This document shows, in pieces, positions 1-11,588 of a stretch of 64,000 bases of DNA (position 1 is the first letter of the stretch; every line of letters begins with the position of its first letter). The stretch lies in NCBI GenBank assembly GCA_019426215.1, contig CM033399.1, positions 32,869,022 through 32,933,021 of the forward strand, given 5' to 3'. The notes under the pieces were generated by a model that was given only the letters and a program-made list of their open reading frames with translations, did no database searches and had not been told where the DNA came from. The stretch is from Buddleja alternifolia. Lineage: Eukaryota; Streptophyta; Magnoliopsida; Lamiales; Scrophulariaceae. The translations under genes were made by a program, and so were the position numbers.

Positions 1-1
1 A

Positions 2-250
2 TTGCCACTTTATTGTAACAACAATGGAGCAATAGCGCAGGCAAAGGAACCGAGGTCTCACAACAAGTCCAAACACATTGAGAGAAGATATCATATCATA
101 AGAGAGATCGTTGCCAGAGGGGACATATTTGTTCAGAAAATAGCCTCAACAGACAACGTCGCTGACCCATTGACCAAGTCATTGGCACAGGTGGTGCTAG
201 ACAAACATCTTGAAAAGATGGGTATCAAATACCATAGAAAATGGCATTGA
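2..250 (+). CDS. Copia retrotransposon polyprotein, C-terminal end of RNase H (partial)
   Basis: This is the last 82 residues of a Ty1/Copia Pol polyprotein; the rest lies left of the window. The peptide shows the typical end of the Copia RNase H domain: an LYCNNNGAI block, then EPRSHNKSKHIERRYHIIREIV, and near the end ADPLTKSLAQ. The frame stays open to a TGA at 248-250. A purine-rich tract (about 251-264) follows at once, then a 3' LTR, which is the normal order in a plus-strand Copia element. The first codon is not a real start, because the frame enters from outside the window. The tail is intact; whether the whole polyprotein is intact cannot be judged. Confidence 0.9.
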   Translation: MPLYCNNNGAIAQAKEPRSHNKSKHIERRYHIIREIVARGDIFVQKIASTDNVADPLTKSLAQVVLDKHLEKMGIKYHRKWH

Positions 251-265
251 GTGCAAGTGGGAGAT

Positions 266-1879
266 TGCTAGAGTTATGCCCTCAAATGCCATAAGATGAT
301 AGAATTGTAGGGCATTAGTTTCTATCTACACATTCTTGTTTTAATAAAAGGTTTTTGATGTTGTTTCTTATAGGCATTTATAAGGTTTAAATAAACAACA
401 ATTAGTCCTTGATACTAAGGCGAACATTATACTCCCTATGGGTTAGGGAGAATGGCACTAGAAGTGTTTGATCCTTAATATCTAAATTGGTTCGCAAGTC
501 GAAGAGAGTATTGACTAGACATCATTACTGGACATAGACTTGTATGATATAAGTTTTGACAGGGAAATGTCAGTCGAACACTATGAGTATGTTAGTGGGA
601 ACTTGTATCATAGACCCATCGGTTAGACTAGTGTGTTTGAACTCGGCTTGCATCAATTATGTCACATGGGTTTTCACTCAATGACAGAACTGATAAGTTG
701 TGATAGGTACGCGTGAACCTTAGACCTGACTAATCACGTTGAAGACGTGCTTGTGACATCAAAGTCTGTCATTAGAGTAGTTAGATCCAATTCACCCGTT
801 GGTGGGGTCGACCTTGAAGTGCGGCTTGATGGGCAAGTAGCAATCTTAATTGATAGCAATATGGGATTTATTCTCTCATAAGTGAATGAGCTAAATATCC
901 TCTGCTGTCATAAATGAGTGAGGTCAAAGACTTTAGCCAAAGCATTAGAGATACTTATGTTGGACATGAAAGTATACTCAGTGACCTTGATGCATTATGA
1001 GCTGAGCATATAGTCAAGTCCAGTGAGTTTGACTAAACCATGACTCTCACTTGACTGGGATATATGATAAAAGGGTTTATACTTGTACGGTATTCATAGG
1101 GTGAAAGGTTTGGAATGATTCTATACATTCGTTCTCAATTGGGCTACGATGTGGACCACGGGACTGGCTAGGTGGTATCCACATCCTTTTGGTTTCCTCC
1201 CAGTTGCCTTTTGCAACGAACCTAAAGAGCCACGCTTAAAGGAATTGTAAAGGAAAAATCATGGAATAAAACTTGAGAGAGATCTTTCGGTATTTGATAT
1301 CGTAATTAATTAATTGATTATTAGATGATCTTATTAATTAAGTTAATGTGTTAATTAATTTCCTTGTGAAATTAATTTTGGAATTAACATGCTTTTGTTA
1401 GTTATTTAATTGATATTTTTATTGGATAAATAATACTAATTAAATAAGTGATTAAATAAATACACAAAATGGACTAAGCCCGGTGGGCATTAAAAATGCC
1501 CAAGTTGGGCGTCCCAACTTGGGCGTTTAGTTAACTAGGTTAATTATTCTAATTGTAGTATAAATATACTACTTAGTGAATAATTAAACCATAGCATCAC
1601 TTGTGACTTTCTCTCCAAGAAAAACTCTCCACCTCTCTCTCATCTCTCTAGCCGTCCACGAGGAGAAGAAAGAAGGGATTTTTGCTTTCGGTTCCGGCGT
1701 GGTGATTTAGAGGCAGTGACGTTATTGTTGCTCCAAAAAGAATCAAAAAGCTAGTTCAGAAATTTTAATTACGAGAAAAAGAGTACATATTTCTCAACAT
1801 GATTTGAATATGTGAAATCAAAGATGAATTCACTGTGGGTATTTTATTTCCGCTGCGTTTTTATGTACAAAACCCAACA
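266..1879 (+). mobile_element. 3' LTR of the Copia element that begins left of the window
   Basis: The LTR starts with TG directly after a polypurine-like tract (gtgcaagtgggaga, 251-264) and ends with CA at 1878-1879 in a ...acccaaca terminus. It is about 1.6 kb. It holds a TATA box (tataaatata, about 1559-1568) followed by a pyrimidine-rich leader, as expected for the U3/R boundary. Just upstream of the TATA box is a perfect 12-bp inverted repeat with a 3-nt loop (1498-1524). The 5' LTR is outside the window, so neither LTR identity nor a TSD can be checked. Confidence 0.8.
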
Positions 1880-2109
1880 ATTAAATCTTGTTTTCATCTT
1901 ATTTTTTTCATGCTCCTTTGGTTCAATCCCTAATATACAATATCATTCAATATTAACATTTTAAAATCAACTAACAGCTAGTAAAAAGGTTTTAAAAAAA
2001 ATGATTCACACGTTAATGGGAGTAAAACTGAAGACCCAACATTTTGTGGCATCATGTTCGTCAATGTATATAACTAGTTGTCATTGAAAGATTGTAGTTT
2101 GGTCTGATT

Positions 2110-2945
2110 TAGGGATGGCAAGGGGGCAGGGTTAGATGGGTATTCACCCTGAACCCGCCCTGGTAGGGAGAGTTTGGGTACATCAAATGGGTTATGGGGC
2201 GGGTTATGAATATTAAATTTATGACCCGATAGGGTATGGGCCGTGTAGCAGGTATAGTGCAACCCACCCCACTAATATTATTCTAATAATTAGATTTTAA
2301 ATTTTTGTCTAATATATGCGGGTAGCAGGTATAGTGCAACCCACCCCCACTAATATTATTCTAATAATTAGATTTTAAATTTTTGTCTAATATATTCAAC
2401 ATAACTTAAAGTTTGCATAACTTAACATTTTTTATTTTTTTATTAAATTTTAGTTGTTAACCAAATTAGTAGAGATGTGAAGTTGAAAAGTCTCATGAAG
2501 AGACCAAATTGATTAGTGAAGATGATTTAGTTTATTTTATTTTATAGTTGAATTGATGAAGAATTTGGAAATTTTTGTTTTATGAATTATTTTTAATTTG
2601 ATGTAATAGAATTGAAATACATAACCATGAATGTTATTTGGTATAGTATCGTATTGATATGATTTTAAATTTGGAGTTATGAATGTGATTTGGTTTTGTG
2701 TGGATTTTCATGATATTTGTCTATGTTGTAAGTTTATTAGTTGTTGGATTATTCGGATTCGGGTCGGATGATTGCAAGTTTGATTAAGCAATAAATTTTC
2801 ATAACTCATTCGGGTTTAACGGGTAAAATCCGAACTCGCCGGGTACTTGGCTGGGCGGGGCGTGTTGTGGGTATCAATAAAGTTAAATGGAGCGGGTAGC
2901 GATTTTTGCTAAACCCGCTTCATACCCGCCCCATTGTCGTCCCTA
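2110..2945. mobile_element. Non-autonomous hAT-like DNA transposon
   Basis: The element begins TAGGGATGGCAAG and ends with the near-inverse ...ATTGTCGTCCCTA, so its termini form imperfect inverted repeats. It is flanked by 8-bp sequences that differ at one base: gtctgatt (2102-2109) and gtttgatt (2946-2953). An 8-bp TSD and TAGGG termini fit the hAT superfamily. GC-rich subterminal blocks with GCGGGTA and ACCCGCC motifs lie at both ends around an AT-rich core. There is no transposase-like frame, so it is a non-autonomous derivative. Confidence 0.75.
2245..2394. repeat. 77-bp tandem duplication inside the hAT-like element
   Basis: Two almost identical copies of a unit beginning gtagcaggtatagtgcaacc lie head to tail (2245-2321 and 2322 to about 2394). 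They differ by one extra C in the C-run of the second copy, so the duplication looks recent compared with the age of the element. Confidence 0.85.
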
Positions 2946-2953
2946 GTTTGATT

Positions 2954-3914
2954 ATTGACAAATAACAAGATTGAATGAGCTTTAGCCAAATCGAATGCAA
3001 CTTAAGCTGGATGCCTATGGTAAGAAATGAATCAAGTTGGCGCAATTGTCATAATTGATTTTAATTTATTTTTTTGTTAAATTTGAAATCGTATTTGAGT
3101 TTGATATAATTGTTGAAAATATGATTTTTGTTGTGATATGTTTTAAAGTCCTATGCCAAAATTATGCAACAAGCCCATTATCAAAAGGGGATAGGTTTTA
3201 GTTCAGTGTTTTTGACATTCATTGTAATTTGTACATCCTTCAAGTTTCCTCAATAGTAAAAATAATCTCTCTTCTCTCGTGGATGTAGGCAATTGCCGAA
3301 CCACATATATTCTTGTGTCTTTAATCTTTATACTCTTATTTCGTGAATTGTCGTAACAAATTTGAATGGGGTTGAAAAAATGGAAGACTGCTCAAGTTCA
3401 AATAGTTTGATGTTCTCACACATAACTAAAGTTGAACGAAAAGAAAAGGAGTTCCAAGTTCTATTTTAATGATAAACAAATCAAATTTTAACAATCAGTC
3501 TCAGGCAAAAAAAAATCATTTTATCGATCAGTTGTGCCCCACATGGTCTTAAATTTCAGTCGAAATGTCAAAGTTTCGATCAAAATTTTGGATTTTCTGA
3601 GATCTCGAAGTGAAATTCCACTATACCCACCAAGAGCTCGACTGAAACCTAAAAATTCGCAAAATTTTCATTGAAACAGTGATTTCTCAAAATTTAAAGT
3701 AATATCAAAGTATTGTTTAATTTCAATTGATATATTTATGTTTAATTATAATATTTAAATATTAATTTAAATGTTTTTTTCATTTTGGGATCACACCTAT
3801 CAAATATGAAAGTGAAGCTAGGAGACACACTGATAATAGCGATTTTGATCCTCCTAATAACAAAACTCCACGTGATTTTAAATGATATATTTTATAAAAT
3901 TATATATATATATA
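2954..3914. other. Intergenic, no gene seen
   Basis: AT-rich sequence without a convincing coding frame. A stretch at about 3540-3680 is rich in TTTCGA/TCGAAA-type motifs and may be old transposon debris. A TA run at about 3898-3914 abuts the next element. Confidence 0.5.
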
Positions 3915-4280
3915 GGGGTAAAGACAATAATCCATCCGAACTTGCGTATTTTTACACTTTTTTATCTAAACTATTTTTCGTTACATTTTTTATCTCAATT
4001 CCATGAGTTTTACTCTTTCCTATCTATTAGCATATTCACACTTTTTTTCCAAACTATTTTATTTTTTTTACAGTTTTTACCAAACTTTATGTTTTTTTAC
4101 ACTTTTTTATTCAACTCCATTGCATGTGCAGTATGTCCGATGGAATATTCCGCCGGAATATGTTAATAGATAGAAAAGTGTAAAACCCATGGAGTTGAGA
4201 TAAAAAAGTACAACGAAAAATAATTTAGATAAAAAAGTGTAAAAACACGCAAAGTTCGGGTGGTTTATTATCTTTACCCC
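3915..4280. mobile_element. Hairpin MITE with long terminal inverted repeats (probably Mutator-like)
   Basis: The first ~100 bases (GGGGTAAAGACAATAATCC...) and last ~100 bases (...TTATTATCTTTACCCC) are inverted repeats, so the element can fold into one long hairpin. The flanks on both sides read atatatata, compatible with a 9-bp TSD, but both are low complexity. Its architecture matches the better supported 9-bp-TSD element at 46714-46972 and the nested one at 41756-42119. No coding capacity. Confidence 0.7.
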
Positions 4281-4502
4281 ATATATATATTAGTGAAGCT
4301 GGTATGAGATTTATTCATTGCTTTACTACCAAATCCTACTTAATTTACATTTTCGAAACAGATTTTAACCATACTAATTAACAAAACGAACTATATATAC
4401 ATCATATATACAATATTATTAATATAAAAGATGTAAAATTATGTTAATTAAAAATATTTAAAGTTTCATCTAAAATCTCCAATTATTTCTATAAATTTTT
4501 AA

Positions 4503-4634
4503 GAAAAATTTATAATAAAAACTGAAATTTTGTATATCCCCAAAATCTACTATTCCAAAATCTACATTGAAAAATTTATAATAAAAACTGAAATTTTGTA
4601 TATCCCCAAAATCTACTATTCCAAAATCTACATT
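4503..4634. repeat. 66-bp tandem duplication
   Basis: Two essentially identical units beginning gaaaaatttataataaaaac occupy 4503-4568 and 4569-4634. The surroundings are AT-rich and non-coding; I see no function. Confidence 0.85.
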
Positions 4635-5604
4635 GATATCGGTTTTTAATACATTGATGCCCCATTGCAATCAAAAACTTCATTCACACATCAAACAAAC
4701 AACCTAACCTTTTCCAAACTGAAAGTATTGTGTGCAAGCGCGCAGCATAATATCACCATTAAGGGTGTATTTAAACTAGCACAATCTATCGAATCGCCCA
4801 ACAATTTCAATTTTCTCGAAAATCTTCGATTTAGAATTTTTAAATAATAATGGTAACTTGATGATATTACAACTCGCCACTTTTGAATTGGGTGGTGAGT
4901 TTAATTATTGTAATCCGCCTAATATGCAATTGAACGACTAATTATAGATATAACATGTATATGTGTGTGCATATATATATATATATCATAGATTAACGCC
5001 AAATGTTGAATATATATATATATATATATATATAACTGGAGTAGTTTAATTCATATTCATCTAATGCAATTTTTTTTAAAATTTAGATCATTTTATTAAT
5101 ACATTGCTGACTTGAAACACTTATTTTTATTTAAATGGGATGAAAGTTTTGTTTTCCTAACCAATGAAACACGCGTATAACGTACAATGAATTTATATAA
5201 TAATTTGTTTATAATATTTGTGAGATTTCATTCCTTATAAATAATGATAATATATTTTTTATTTAATACACTTGCATGTTTTGGTCTCTCCCACCTACTC
5301 ATTCTTTTCCTAAATTTAAATTTGCATTAACAAATATCATGTTATCTAGTTGTTTACTTACTAATTGCAACTAAGACAAGGTGTTAGACTTAGAGCTATA
5401 ACTAAAATTCGATATATCATTTACGGCCCCCACTAAGTACCTTGTACTTAACCAAAACCCAAACCGTTCAATTCAATTGAATTTCAATTCTTTGTTAATC
5501 TAGAGTAAAGTCAAACGTCTTTTTCCTAAAACCACATGAACCCGACCTGATACACCCCGACTCACCATCCCAAGCTATTATTTCAAGCGGGTATCAGTAT
5601 CATG
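4635..5604. other. Intergenic with TA microsatellites
   Basis: AT-rich, no supported gene. Two (TA)n tracts lie at about 4971-4986 and 5012-5034. A small open frame at 4665-4847 has no recognisable similarity and no gene context. Confidence 0.5.
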
Positions 5605-6726
5605 TGTTGCAATCCTGTGCACTTTGTAAGAAAATTTCTGAAAATAGTAATATGACGAACAATATGACAATCGAGGCGAGAGATGAACTCTCTATCCTTA
5701 AAGCTATATTGTCCCGCCTACGGTGGTACGGGATCGTGCAATTAACTTCCCAAGATACAACGATTATATATTTGTAATTGAACCACTTCAAGAACAAAAC
5801 CCACGAACTATATTTGCCCAAGAACTCTCAGAATTTTTATGTATGTAGAAATGCTTTGAGACAATGCAGAATTGTTTTTTGTTTTTGGTGTGGTTTGAAC
5901 ACAACCTGGGAGAGCCTTTTTATAGGCAACAAAATCAGATTGAAAACCAAAATAGAAAGCCAAAAAGAATCAGCTGATGAATGTCAAAAGTTTCGGCTCC
6001 AAAAGAAACAAAACACTTCAACTTTCGGCTGGCAATTTCGGCTGGAGACAGGTAAGGAAACGTCTGAAATCTTCAGCATGAGAAAGGAACAGGAGACATG
6101 CCTTGCTGGTTTCTAGAAGAAGAAACTAGAAATGGGCCTAAATTAATTAGTTAATTTTGGCCCAAAAGAGAACTGGGCTCAATTAATCAAATTAATTAAA
6201 CTTTGGCTCAAAAAGAAAAGAAGTGGTCCAAAGCCCAACAACCACACATCTCAGCCAAAGCCCAAAGCCCAAGGCCCAACGACCCGCGACCCGATCCCGG
6301 CCCGAGCCCGTGGTCCGTGGTCCGAGGTCCGAGGTCCGGTCCGGTCCGGTCCACCGGACCGCCCGAGTGAGGACCTAAGAAATTGGGTCAAGACACAATT
6401 ACATAGCTCTTCCCCCCTTCACACAAAGGACCAAAGTGGATGACCCAAAGAGCCAACCCTTTACCTTTAGGCAAATGTATATAAAGTCATACAACTTATG
6501 GTTTATATCCAATGTGGGATATACACATTCAAACACCCAACATTAACAATTAATTTCTCATTCGTTTCAACTCCGAATTGAGAAATTCGAAATGCTAAAC
6601 TAATCGACTCTCGGAGTAGAATAAAGATATCCAATACAACTTAGTATCCCCGATACTTATGGTGTTCGAATTTCATACGCCAAAATGGTGTTCACACACT
6701 TTTTCATATACCCACAAAAGCCAACA
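5605..6726 (-). mobile_element. 3' LTR of the complete Copia element
   Basis: In plus orientation it starts TGTTGCAATCC and ends AAAGCCAACA, matching the LTR at 11589-12649 along its length. It is about 60 bp longer than its partner. It has extra sequence at about 6130-6180 and a longer GC-rich run of GGTCC-type repeats at about 6311-6355, which probably expanded by slippage. Confidence 0.93.
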
Positions 6727-7293
6727 ATCCCCCACACGAATGAAATTAATGCAATGCATGAAACTGAGAGTTCAAACGACTTTTTATCACATCAGAAGAG
6801 GTAGCTTTTGTCTTTGAACCTTTTTTAGCGAGATATCATCGGATTTACTAGGCTACCCAATGAACATGATGCCTTGAATTGTTCAGCCGTTCGTGTAAAA
6901 CCAGACAATGATATTCACATGATAAATTTTCTAAGCAAATTTTTAGTTCTCACTGTTGGACCCATTTTGGCCATAGCGCCCTCTCTTGGTTTCATAAATG
7001 TTTACATTTTACCCAATGTTGAGGCGGCCTACACCTCACACTTACATAGGTGATCTCCTATTTAAGAGTATCCTACCATACTCCACTTCATTTTCATGAC
7101 AGTATAGGAATCATTAAAAGTTCAGACTTACCCTTTGCTACACTTGTAGGATGCACTTCTTTATCCTAGGCAATGGGTTTAGAGTTTATTACAGTCTTAA
7201 GTGCTCTCCAGAATTTTCACAACTTAGTTGTCCCATTGAACCATGATCTTGGGATCTCCAGTCAATATGGTTGGGTTACTGCTGTGTCAATTT

Positions 7294-7447
7294 TTAATTT
7301 GTAGACTTTAACCCCATTCCTCTTGATAGGTAGCATATTTGATCTCTAGGCAATCCTTTCGTCAAAGGATCTGCAATATTCTCTTTTGATTTCACATAAT
7401 CAATGGAAATAATCCCGTTAGAGATCAACTGCTTAATGGTATTATGC

Positions 7448-7483
<36 letters not shown>

Positions 7484-9150
7484 CTACTCTGAGCCCTCCC
7501 AATTGCCGACATACAGTCGCAATGAATCAAAATCGGAGGCACAGGTTTTTCCCAACAGGGAACATCTTCTAAGAAATTTCTTAGCCACTCAGCTTCTTCA
7601 CCAGCCTTATCTAAAGCTATGAATTCTGATTCCATTGTGGAACGGGCTATGCAAGTTTGCTTAGAAGATTTCCACGACAGCGCTCCTCCACCAACGGTAA
7701 ATACATACCCACTTGTGGACTTGGAGTCGTTCGTGTCTGATATCCAATTAGCATCACTGTATCCCTCAATTACAGCTGGATATTTGGAGTAGTGTAATCC
7801 ATATTCTTTAGTATACTTTAAATACTTAAGAACTCTAGTTAAAGCATTCCAATGCTCTACACTTGGATTACTCGTGAACCTACTCAACTTGCTCATAGAA
7901 TAAGCTAGATCTGGGCGAGTACAGTTCATGATATACATCACACTCCCAATTATCCTAGCATATTCTAACTGCGATACGGGTTCGCCATGGTTCTTGCGTA
8001 GATGAACGCTCAAGTCCACTGGCGTCTTGACTGGTGCACTATCGCTAGGAAGGAATTTTTCCAAAACCGTCTCAACGTAATGAGATTGCGATAAGACTAG
8101 TCCTTCAGAAGTCCTCGGGATTTTAATCCCTAAGATGACGTCTGCAAGTCCCATATCCTTCATGTCAAAGTTTTTCTTTAACATGCCTTTAGTATTCATG
8201 ATGATTTCATGATTACTACCCATTATCAACATGTCATCTACATATAGACACACGATGACATATGCGTTATGTGTTTGTCTAACATACACGCATTTATCAC
8301 ATTCGTTGATCTTGAAACCATTTAACAACATTGTGCTATCAAACTTTTCATGCCACTGTTTTGGCGCTTGTTTAAGTCCGTAAAGTGACTTTACAAGTTT
8401 ACACACTTTTTTCTCCTTTCCAGGAGCAACATACCCCTCGGGTTGTTCCATGTATATTTCTTCATCTAATTCTTCGTTCAGAAACGCAGTCTTAACATCC
8501 ATTTGATGTATCTCAAGGTTTTGCAATGCGGCAATAGCGATGAATAATCTTATGGATGTTATTCTGGTTACCGGAGAATAAGTATCGAAGAAATCAAGAC
8601 CTTCCGTTTGTCGGTATCCTTTGACTACCAAACGGGCCTTATACTTATCAATAGTTCCATCAGTCTTATACTTTCTTTTCAGAATCCATTTACAGCCTAA
8701 AGGCTTACTTCCCTTTGGAAGATCAACCAACTCCCAGGTATGGTTGTGTAAAATAGACTCGATTTCACAATTGATAGCCTCTTTCCAGAGTTGAGCATCT
8801 GGACCGGACATAGCTTCCTTAATCGTATTTGGCTCCCCTTCTAATGTATATGAAACAAAATCGGGACCAAATGATTTAGGCACTCTTACCCTTTTGCTAC
8901 GACGTGGTTCTTCATCCCCAGGATTAGAACTACTCGTAGACTCATCAAATGTTCTTTTAAGAGGAACTTGCTCATTTCTTTCCTTACTTGGAAAGACATC
9001 CTCAAAAAACGAAGCATTTCTAGATTCCATGATAGTACCTTCATGAATCTCAGATATTTCTGATTTATGAACCAGAAATCGATAGGCGCTACTATTAAGT
9101 GCATAACCTATGAATATGCAATCAATAGTCTTAGGCCCTATCTTAACTTG
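7294..9150 (-). pseudogene. Copia gag-pol, reverse transcriptase and RNase H part
   Basis: This is the C-terminal half of the polyprotein. From about 9030 down to 7294 it reads through a linker rich in charged residues. A complete Copia reverse transcriptase follows ([21 protein letters not shown] block, [13 protein letters not shown] block, catalytic YVDDM). The RNase H domain comes next (GYSDANW start, [19 protein letters not shown], then [11 protein letters not shown] near the end). The frame is open to its natural stop at 7294. It is displaced by one reading frame from the upstream gag-integrase part; the break lies near 9150, where one base appears to be missing. Domain content and length are normal for Copia. 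Confidence 0.93.
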
Positions 9151-11537
9151 TTGGGTTTGGGTATTTCTACCTTAGCCAAACACCTCCACACTTTGAGGTA
9201 CTTGTAAGAAGGCTTTTGACCTTTCCAAAGTTCGTACGGAGTCTCACTCCTACTTTTGTGGGGAATCTTGTTAAGGATATAGTTGGCGGAGAGGATTGCC
9301 TCCCCCCACAAATTCTGCGGTAATCCAGAATTTAACAACATCCCATTCATCATTTCTTTGAGAGTGCGATTCTTGCGTTCAGCAATGCCATTGGATTGAG
9401 GTGAGTATGGTGCCGTTGTTTGATGAATAATTCCAGAGTCGGTACAGAATTCATCAAACGGCGCTCCGTATTCTCCACCTCTATCACTTCGGATAGATTT
9501 TATTCTTTTCTCAAGTTGATTTTCAACTTCAGTTTTGTAATGTGTAAACGCTCCAAGCGCTTCGTCTTTACTTCTTAGTAAATACACATAACAATACTTT
9601 GTGCAGTCATCTATGAATGTAATGAAATACTTTTTCCCACCTCTAGTTTGCAAAAACTTCAAATCACAGATATCACTGTGAATAAGTTCTAGAGGTGCGG
9701 TGTTTCTTTCCACTGAAGGAAATGGTTGTTTGACTAGCTTTGCCTCAACACAAATTTCACATTTATGTTCATTTTCAACTTTAAAAGTTGGTAATAAATT
9801 CAAGTTGACCAATCTTCGAATAGTATTATAATTGACATGTCCTAGTCTAACATGCCACAAATTAGAATACTCAAGCAAATAAACAGAATTCTCAATCCTT
9901 TTATTTCCACCGTTTTCAATTACAAGAGAGCGAATTACATTCATTACATTCATTTTGAAAAGGCCCTGCTCAAGGTAACCTTTTCCTACATAAATTCCTC
10001 TCTTAGTCAAAGAAAACCTATCAGCTTCGAAGATAATCTTGAACCCATTCTTGACCAAAGCTGAACCGGATACCAAATTCTTTCGAATCTCCGGAACATG
10101 AAGAACTTCAGTCAATGTCAGTTCTTTGCCTGAAGTCATCTTCAGCACAACTTTCCCCATTCCAACCACTGGTGAAGTGGCTGAATTTCCCATAAACAAT
10201 CTTCGTCCTTCAGTTGGGGAATAGGACGAGAAAGCATCTCTGTCGGAACAGATGTGGTGAGTAGCCCCAGTGTCTATGAACCACTCCCTCGAGTTGTCCA
10301 CCATATTGGCTTCGAACACGACGGCAGTCAGATCAAGATTAGTTAGATCGATTGGCACCTGTTTATTTGACAGGTCGTCAATTAACTCGTTGATGCCCTG
10401 GACATCATCAACAGCTAAGTGCACATGATTTTGCACCTGGTTCGGAACCCTGTTCTGAACCTGATTCTTGCCTTTATACTTGCCAGAACTTTTCTTTCGT
10501 GACTGATAATTATTTTTCTTGGGCTGTCTACAGTCTTTAGCCCAATGACCAGTACGGCCGCAATTAAAGCAACCACCGTCAGAGCCGTCACCATGTTTCG
10601 GCTTTCCTTTCCCAGCTTGATTTTTCTGGGACTGAAAATTCCCTTGGAACTTTCTTTTCCGGTTAGAACTTTTCGGAACTTCAACGACGTTAGCCATTGG
10701 TGGAACAGGAGCCCTTCTGATAGAAGCTCGGTTGTCTTCCTCAATTCTGAGCCTGACAACCAACTCTTCTAAGCTCATCTCCTTTCGTTTATGCCTTAAG
10801 TAGTTCTTGAATTCATTCCATGAGGGCGGTAATTTTTCAATCACAGACCCCACTTGAAAATTCTCACTCAAAGCCATTCCCTCGGCATGAACTTCATGTA
10901 TTATAATCTGAAGCTCTTGGACCTGGCTTACGACGGACTTAGAGTCCATCATTTTGAAGTCTAAGAACTTTGCGACCATGAACTTTTTCAGTCCAGCGTC
11001 CTCAGTTCTATATTTCTTATGTAATGCCTCCCAGAGATCTTTTGACGATTTCATGGAGTGATAAACACTATAAAGTGAATCATCCAAACCATTGAGCACG
11101 TAATTCCTGCAAAGGAAATCACAGTGTTGCCATGCATCATATGCCGTTCTCATTTGAACATCGTCAAAATCTTCAGGGACAGACGGGGCGTCTTCCCGTA
11201 AGAACCTTGCCAGGTTCAAAGTAGTTAGATAAAAAAGCATCTTTTGTTGCTAATGTTTGAAGTCAACCCCGGTGAACTTCGTTGGCCTTTCAGCCTGCGC
11301 CGGGATACTTGTATTCACCGGTGGTACAATCGGAGTTAGCCTTTCAGTCCGAGCCTGAATTACCGGAATAACTGGAGTTACAACCGGTGTATTCGGACCA
11401 GAGCCTGAACCGGACCTAACCCCTGAACCCGAGGCAAAGCCAGAAGGAAGACCAAGACCGAGACCAGCTCCAGGTCCAAGTCCAAAGTCGAGAGCAGCAG
11501 CAGCATTTTCATTAGAATCGAAATGAGCCATTTCCAA
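9138..11537 (-). pseudogene. Copia gag-pol, gag, protease and integrase part
   Basis: The start at 11537 opens gag with a Gly-rich, low-complexity N-terminus of about 80 residues. An amber codon (11250-11252) interrupts the frame at a position where relatives normally have a conserved tryptophan. The same frame then continues from 11240. Recognisable parts are the gag_2/UBN2 region ([10 protein letters not shown]), a CCHC knuckle ([14 protein letters not shown]), the protease active site ([10 protein letters not shown]), the GAG pre-integrase zinc region ([11 protein letters not shown]...CEICVEAK) and the integrase catalytic core ([25 protein letters not shown]). The frame ends at 9138 because of the frameshift near 9150. 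Only two lesions in about 4.2 kb suggest the element was inserted fairly recently. Confidence 0.93.
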
Positions 11538-11588
11538 AATGTTCGAACAAGCACAAAATTAACAACAAAATAGATATAGCTTTAAGCT

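Noticed and set aside
3785..4166. Overlapping frames rich in Phe and Leu
   Set aside because: They lie in the T-rich arm of a hairpin MITE and have no coding character.
5591..5604. gtatcag before the left Copia LTR, resembling an initiator-Met primer site
   Set aside because: It lies outside the element, left of the TSD and at its 3' side, so it cannot be a PBS.
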